DNA from: Ziziphus jujuba
Lineage: Eukaryota > Streptophyta > Magnoliopsida > Rosales > Rhamnaceae
Direction: 5' to 3'
Assembly (NCBI RefSeq): GCF_031755915.1
Contig: NC_083385.1
Coordinates: 15,707,001-15,771,000 of the forward strand
DNA length: 64,000 nt
This document shows positions 58,640 to 64,000 of the stretch, one piece after another; positions within the stretch are counted from its first letter, which is position 1; each line of letters begins with the position of its first letter. The notes beneath the pieces are model-generated. The model was not told the origin of the DNA and did not search any database. It saw only the letters and a program-made list of their open reading frames with translations. The translations under genes and the position numbers were made by a program.

Positions 58640-61324
58640 ATGGCCGATGTTGTTTCCGTTGTCTTGGAGAGCTTGATCAGATTTATCTCAAACGAAGCCA
58701 ATTTGCTTCTTGGAGTGAAGGATCAAGTCAATTTACTTAAAGATGATCTGGGAATCATGAATGCCTTCCTCAAAGATTCGTCCGGGAAGCGTGGTGAGCA
58801 TCATCTCGTGAAAGAGGTGGTGGACCAGATCAAAGAAGCTGCTCTTGAGGCTGAAAATGTTATAGACACATATGTGGCTCGAGTCATAAAGCATGATAGG
58901 AAAAACCCAGTTGGTAAATTGATTCATACAATTGGCCATGCAAATAAGCTTCATGATGTTGTAGGGAAGACAAACAACATCAAAAACAAAATAAGAAATA
59001 TTTATGATAATAAAGCTAAGTACCACATCGTGGAAGCTGAATCCAGCGTCGATGCAGAGGCGGTACGATCACTTCAGAGAAGGAGGAGAAAAGTTGAGGA
59101 AGATGATGTGGTCGGCTTTTCCAGGAGCGCTGAAAGACTGGTAAGCCAACTCACTGATCGATATAATTTACGACTTGATATCATTTCTATCATCGGTATG
59201 GGCGGATTGGGAAAGACAACACTTGCTAGAAAAATCTATAATGATACTTGTGTCAAGAGTTATTTTGATTGTTGTGCATGGGTTTTTGTCTCTCAAGAAT
59301 GCAAAATAAGAAGCTTGTTTCTTGACTTATTTAAGTATTTCAATTTGTCAAATTCGGATGAGATGTCTCATGAAGAACTTGAAGCAACGCTGCGTGGCTA
59401 CCTAAGAGGGAAAAGATACTTTGTTGTCATGGATGACATTTGGAAAACTGAAGTATGGGAGGAGATAAAAGATGCTTTTCCTGATGACTCAAATGGAAGT
59501 AGAATACTAATCACAAGTCGTGAAAAGGAAATTGCTTCCCATGCCAACCCAAGTCGTGATCCTTTTTTCTTACCGTTTCTTGACAAGCATGCAAGTTGGG
59601 AATTATTACGCAAGAAAGTGTTTCGAGAAAAAAAATGCCCTTCCAATTTGGAATCTCTAGGATGGCAACTAGCAGAAAGTTGTAAAGGATTGCCACTTTC
59701 TATTGTTGTATTAGGAGGCATTTTGGCAAACAAAGAGAAGTCACCCCGAATATGGTTCAAATTTATTGGTCGTGTCAACTCGTATCTTACTGAAGATAGA
59801 ACCCGATGCTTAGATATTCTTGCATTAAGTTACAATTACTTGCCACGCCGTTTGAAGCCGTGTTTTCTCTATTTTGGTATGTTTCCTGAAGACTATGAGA
59901 TTCAAACACAAGGATTAATCAGATTGTGGATAGATGAGGGATTCATACAACAAATTGGGAATAGAACGAAGGATGATGTAGCAGAATATTACTTGGATGA
60001 GCTCATTGATAGAAGCCTAATCCAAGTGGCAAGTAGGAGAAGAGAAGGAAGTGTAAAAACATGTCGCATCCATGATCTCCTACATGATTTTTGCATTAAA
60101 GAGAGTGTCGAGGAGAATTTTTTTGAGGTTCAATCAGAATCTAACCTTTCATGCCCTGGCAAGCCTCGAAGACTTTCTGTCCATTGTGACTCTGCTCAAT
60201 ATGTCTTCTGCAATGATTGTAATGCATCGTCTGTTCGTTCTTTGCTGTTCTTTTGCCAAGGGGGTGATTTCTTGGAAAAGCAGTGGGAATGGGTTTTGGA
60301 AGGCTTCAAGTTCATTCGGGTGTTGCGGCTTTTGGATGTAGGCCGAATGCATCGAATTCCAGATGAGATAAAAAAGCTCATCTTTCTAAAGCACTTGAGC
60401 ATACATGGAACTTACTATATTGATGAAATTCCACCTTCTATATGCAACCTTCCCTATCTAGAAACAATTGACATCCAGCTTCACCTATCCAGCTACACTT
60501 GGCCAAAGAGTATATGGAGGATGAAACAATTAAGGCATCTAAATGTTGTTGCAGCATTGAGAATATTACCCGAGCGTCAGAGGCAAAAGGACAACCACAA
60601 CAATAATGATGACACTTTATTCAATCTCCAAGTCATTGATGCAATAAGTATTGATAAAAAAACAGTGCGTGTCATTTCCAAGCTCCCAAAACTAACATCC
60701 CTCACGTTAAGTTATGATGGTTTTGAAGCTATGAATGAATTTGAGGTGACAGAAGTATTAGTAAGCCTTGAGAATTTGCAACACCTGCGAAGGCTGCAGC
60801 TCAATGTTTTCCCAAAATTTGAGCCACGTTTGAATGCTTTGCCATCAACACTCACCAGGATAACCTTTTATACGTCACACGTGGATTCGCGCCTTATGAA
60901 AATCCTAGGAGGGCTTCCCAACCTACGGGAACTAAAGATAAAACAAGCCATAAATTTCCCTCCCAAGCTCATTATGGAGGCAGGTGAGTTTCCTCAACTC
61001 CAAGTCCTGAAAATGATTTATAGTGATATCAGAATGTGGGAAGTAGCGAGAGATGCAATGCCAAGCCTCCAGGAATTGATCATTATTGATTGGTCTTCGG
61101 CGAAAAATCTGCCAGACCAACTTTGGCGCATCACGGCTCTAAAATTTGCGGCCATCAGGATGGCTTCACCTAGTTCTCTGCGCTACAAGTTGCAGAAGAA
61201 ATTGAATATTGTGAGGGATGAGCAAGTTGTGGAGGCATTGGAGATCTCAAGTTATTTGGAAGGACGAGTCTGGGAATTGACCATCAATGATGAAACTAAG
61301 GTCTTTATTATGATGAAGAGTTAA
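58640..61324 (+). CDS. CC-NBS-LRR (CNL) disease-resistance-type protein
   Basis: Single exon of 894 residues from the ATG at 58640 (MADVVSVVLESLIRF, the usual start of Rx-type coiled-coil NLRs); the frame is open for 16 more codons upstream, but the MADV start fits the family. The coiled-coil domain includes an EDVID-type site as AENVID (residues ~71-76). NB-ARC motifs: P-loop GMGGLGKTT (~186), RNBS-A FDCCAWVFVSQ, kinase 2 VVMDDIW (~262), RNBS-B GSRILITSR, GLPL as CKGLPLSIVVLGG (~350), RNBS-D CFLYFGMFPEDYEI, and IHD in place of MHD (~477). Imperfect leucine-rich repeats follow from about residue 550 to the end. Family knowledge: such proteins sense pathogen effectors in the cytosol and trigger immune signalling. 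The recognition partner is unknown. The 3' ~540 bases and flank are duplicated downstream. Confidence 0.95.
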   Translation: MADVVSVVLESLIRFISNEANLLLGVKDQVNLLKDDLGIMNAFLKDSSGKRGEHHLVKEVVDQIKEAALEAENVIDTYVARVIKHDRKNPVGKLIHTIGHANKLHDVVGKTNNIKNKIRNIYDNKAKYHIVEAESSVDAEAVRSLQRRRRKVEEDDVVGFSRSAERLVSQLTDRYNLRLDIISIIGMGGLGKTTLARKIYNDTCVKSYFDCCAWVFVSQECKIRSLFLDLFKYFNLSNSDEMSHEELEATLRGYLRGKRYFVVMDDIWKTEVWEEIKDAFPDDSNGSRILITSREKEIASHANPSRDPFFLPFLDKHASWELLRKKVFREKKCPSNLESLGWQLAESCKGLPLSIVVLGGILANKEKSPRIWFKFIGRVNSYLTEDRTRCLDILALSYNYLPRRLKPCFLYFGMFPEDYEIQTQGLIRLWIDEGFIQQIGNRTKDDVAEYYLDELIDRSLIQVASRRREGSVKTCRIHDLLHDFCIKESVEENFFEVQSESNLSCPGKPRRLSVHCDSAQYVFCNDCNASSVRSLLFFCQGGDFLEKQWEWVLEGFKFIRVLRLLDVGRMHRIPDEIKKLIFLKHLSIHGTYYIDEIPPSICNLPYLETIDIQLHLSSYTWPKSIWRMKQLRHLNVVAALRILPERQRQKDNHNNNDDTLFNLQVIDAISIDKKTVRVISKLPKLTSLTLSYDGFEAMNEFEVTEVLVSLENLQHLRRLQLNVFPKFEPRLNALPSTLTRITFYTSHVDSRLMKILGGLPNLRELKIKQAINFPPKLIMEAGEFPQLQVLKMIYSDIRMWEVARDAMPSLQELIIIDWSSAKNLPDQLWRITALKFAAIRMASPSSLRYKLQKKLNIVRDEQVVEALEISSYLEGRVWELTINDETKVFIMMKS

Positions 61325-62645
61325 TAAGTTTGTCCCGATTAATTTTTTGGTTTTCTCTTTATTATTTGCTTTTTAATTTTTGTATATATATATATATATA
61401 TATATATTTTCCTTATCGGTGTTGGTTTTTGCGTTCTCAAATATAATTAATATTAAGATCTATTTTCGTTAGAAGGTGACAGAGAAGCTCCCTGATTCTA
61501 AGTTGGAGTACCTTTTGTTAATGCTTCTGGTAATTCAATAACGTCTTGTATTAGAAAAATATCAATAAAGATTTTTTTTTTGTTTTTTTGTTTTTTTTGT
61601 TTTTTTTTGTTTTTTTTTCCTTCTATTGGTGAAATAATGCTTGAGTTTCTTGTACACTGGGGAGTTCCCCAACTTTTTTCCGAATAGAGATGGTTTTAGC
61701 AGGTTGGGTCTTTCAAGAAGCTAATACATATGAAGAGTTTACATGAAAATTTTATTAGAATGTGTAAGGAAATTAATAAGGGATAATTTATGAAGACAAA
61801 TAACAAACAGTAGAAAGAAAGCAAATGCATAAACATGAGACGATGACTCATTTGTTTTGCACCATAGGTTACGCTTATAAAGAAAGCAAATGCATAAACA
61901 TGAGACGATGACTTATTTGTTTTGCACCATAGGTTACGCTTATAAAGGTCTATGGAGATCAACACGAGGGTCATTTTGGGTCATTGAAGCAGAACAGAGT
62001 CATTCTCATTATGTCTTGAAGATTCTCTTTTCTGATCCATATGTTGTTTTGTACGACTCCAAATGTATGTTTTCAAGTTAACTGCATTTTTTGTTAATCC
62101 CTATTATATTATAGTCTATACGCTTTTCGGTTCTCAAACAGTGATTTTCCAAATTTGGAACTTTGATGCATTTCTGATCCATGTTATTTTCAAATAACAA
62201 AAATCTTTCTGAAAAATGAAAGCCTGATAAATGACTTCCAGGTTTTATTTTCTATTTTTTGTTATCAATTACACCCAAATGTTTGGATAACTTGACTGGC
62301 AATACCTGTTATTGCCTCGGTCTGTGAAGTTTGAAGGTTTATAATTGTTTGGTTATTGTTTGAAGTTTGAAGGTCCCTACATCATACCCTTTTCTTTTTT
62401 TCTTTTTTTTTCTTTTTTTCTCAGTTGTTTTTAATGGATTTGAAATTCTATTTTCGTTATTTCTCTCTTTTTTATTGTTAATACATATTTCTAAACTGAT
62501 TTAAGCTACACCCTTTTCTATCTATTTTAGCTTTCATGAAGCAGGTTCTATTTCATATATTTTAGTTATTTATCCAAGGATTGTTCCTCTTTCTCTGCAT
62601 ATTACGGAGTACCATTGGGTGGTCACTTTGATGATTTTTTTTAAG
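61325..62645. other. NLR 3' flank (unit 1 of the duplication)
   Basis: Contains probable NLR 3'UTR, a TA microsatellite (61383-61407), poly-T runs and a 65-bp tandem repeat. No independent gene is supported; the ~60-90-codon frames here have no recognisable content. Confidence 0.7.
61814..61943. repeat. 65-bp tandem repeat, two near-identical copies
   Basis: AGAAAGCAAATGCATAAACA and the following ~45 bases, through ACCATAGGTTACGCTTAT, occur twice with a 65-bp period and a single obvious difference (ACTCATTTG against ACTTATTTG). The equivalent place in the downstream unit (near 63672) has only one copy. Confidence 0.92.
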
Positions 62646-63185
62646 CGCCTGCAAAGATTGAAGCTCAATGTTTTCCCGGAATTTGAGCCACGTCTGAGCA
62701 CTTTGCCACCAACACTCTCTAGGATAACCTTTTATAATTCATACATGGATTTGCACCTTATGAAAATCCTAGAAAGGCGTCCCATCCTACGGGAGCTAAA
62801 GATAAAAGAAGCCAAAAAATTTCCTCCCGAGCTCACTATGGTTGCAGGTGAGTTTCCTCAACTCCAAGTCTTGAAATTGATTTATAATGATATCAGAATG
62901 TGGGAAGTAGAGAGAAATGCAATGCCAAACCTCCAGGATATGATCATTATTGATTGGAGTTTGGCGGAAAATCTGCCAAACCAACTTGAGTGCATGACGG
63001 CTCTAAGATTTGTAGCCATCAAGATGGCTTCACCTAATTCTCTGCGCCACAAGTTGAAGAGATTGAATTTTGTGAGGTATGAGCAAGTTGTGGAGGCATT
63101 GAGGATCTCAAGTTATTTGGATGGACCAGGAGGGGAGTTGACCATCAAAAATGGAACAAAGGTCTTTATTACGAAGAAGCATTAA
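62646..63185 (+). pseudogene. NLR 3'-terminal LRR fragment (duplicate)
   Basis: A gene fragment equivalent to the last ~180 codons of the CNL gene at 58640-61324: RLKLNVFPEFEPRLSTLPPT, FPQLQVLKLIYNDIRMWEVE, LPNQLECMTALRFVAIKMAS and VRYEQVVEALRISSYL all have near-identical counterparts. It lacks the coiled-coil, NB-ARC and first LRR parts. The frame is uninterrupted to TAA at 63183-63185 and an in-frame ATG exists at 62619, in non-homologous sequence just before the duplication start. Either the duplication is recent or the LRR peptide is expressed; the first is simpler. It is classed as a pseudogene because it is a 5'-truncated copy. Confidence 0.85.
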
Positions 63186-63252
63186 TAAGTTTGACCCCAA
63201 TAAGTTTTTTTTGTTTTTCACTTTAGTGTTTGCTTTTTAATTTTTGTACATA

Positions 63253-63283
<31 letters not shown>

Positions 63284-64000
63284 TTTTCCCTATTGGTGTT
63301 TGGTTTAGGCATTCTCAAATATAATTAATATCATGTTTTATTTTCATTAGAAGGTGATAGTGAATCTCCATGATCCTAAATTGGTGTACCTTTGTTTAAT
63401 GCTCTTGGTAATTCAATAATGTCTTTGTATTAGAAAAATATCAATAAAGATAGGTTTTTTAACTGGTGAAATATACTTTTAAGTTTCTTGTACGCGGGAA
63501 TTCTGCAATTTATTATTTATTTATTTATTTATTTCCTGAATAGAGATGGTTCTAGCAAATTGGGTCTTTCAGAAGCTAATGCATATGAAGAATTTACTTG
63601 AAAATTTTATTAGAATTTGTTAGAGATGTAATAAGGGATAATATTTTAAGACAAATCAACACATAGTACAAAAGAAGCAAATGCATAAGCATGACACAAT
63701 GACTTATCTGGGTTTGCACCATAGGTTATGCTTATAAAGGTCTTTGGAGATCAATATGAGGGTTATTTTGGATCATTGAAGCAGACCAGAAGTATTCTTA
63801 TTATGTGTTGAAGATTCCCTTTTCTGATCCATGTGTTGTTTGTACTACTCCAAATGTATGTTATTCAAGTTAACTGCGTTTTGTGTTGATCCCTTTTATT
63901 TTATGGTCTAAACACTTTTCGGTTCTCACAAGGTGATTTTCCAAATTTGGGAGTTTTGATGCATTCTGATCCATGTTATTCTCAAATTACAAAAATCTCT
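63186..64000. other. 3' flank of the NLR fragment (unit 2 of the duplication)
   Basis: Parallels 61325-62190 of the first unit, with TA microsatellites at about 63250-63283 and a (TTTA)n run near 63512-63531. No gene is supported; the unit continues beyond the window. Confidence 0.7.

Larger units (their letters stand above)
60785..64000. repeat. ~1.86-kb tandem duplication of the NLR 3' end and flank
   Basis: Sequence from about 60785 (CTGCGAAGGCTGCAGCTCAA) is repeated from about 62646 (CTGCAAAGATTGAAGCTCAA) in the same orientation. The match runs through the LRR-coding end, the stop codon, the TA microsatellite, TTCAATAA-type 3' sequence, and a GCAAATGCATAA...CACCATAGGTTA block, to the end of the window. 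The first unit is therefore about 60785-62645; the second is cut by the window edge. The copies differ by scattered substitutions and short indels. Confidence 0.88.

Noticed and set aside
59398..59778. 126-codon antisense frame in the NLR gene
   Set aside because: Shadow of the conserved NB-ARC coding sequence on the plus strand.

Overview
The window is nuclear DNA of a flowering plant, most likely a eudicot. The evidence is GT-AG introns, AT-rich intergenic DNA full of poly-A/T and dinucleotide microsatellites, and plant-only gene families (MSL2/3 channel, plant O-fucosyltransferase, SVP-type MADS box, CC-NBS-LRR). I cannot name the species from sequence alone. Coding exons were assembled by hand from splice signals, reading-frame continuity and recalled family conservation.

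Layout. 506-5047 (+): 3' part of a plastid MscS-like channel (MSL2/MSL3 type) whose 5' end lies outside the window. 7797-9491 (+): UTP18-like WD40 ribosome-biogenesis protein in one coding exon behind a leader intron. 11871-16379 (-): a 10-exon O-fucosyltransferase-family protein, 516 aa. 19342-22223 and 23854-25508 (+): two tandem 9-exon genes of the PASTICCINO2 / 3-hydroxyacyl-CoA dehydratase family. The second carries His where the catalytic Tyr should be. 26821-31875 (-): a 13-exon Rab GDP-dissociation inhibitor, 445 aa. 33797-37867 (-): an SVP-like MIKC MADS-box gene, 226 aa.

37868-55500 is gene-poor. It holds a 5'-truncated LINE remnant (about 41420-41640, minus), a full-length but decayed LINE (43757-49923, plus) bounded by an 18-bp target-site duplication, and a broken 2-alkenal/double-bond reductase (52256-53130). 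56101-56817 (+): APC13 (BONSAI), 63 aa, with a diverged ~150-bp tandem duplication just downstream. 58640-61324 (+): an intact single-exon CC-NBS-LRR resistance-type gene. Its last ~540 bp and its 3' flank are duplicated in tandem (second copy from about 62646 to the window end), leaving an NLR 3' fragment at 62646-63185.

The genes do not form a pathway; this is ordinary plant housekeeping and regulatory content beside a transposon-rich stretch and an expanding NLR locus. The points most worth following are the PAS2-like duplicate with a Tyr-to-His change at the active site, the non-canonical GC-AG introns shared and differing between the two PAS2 copies, a perfect 18-bp G-box palindrome upstream of RabGDI, an in-frame hydrophobic upstream exon at APC13, and the NLR tandem duplication. 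I saw no tRNA, rRNA or CRISPR array.
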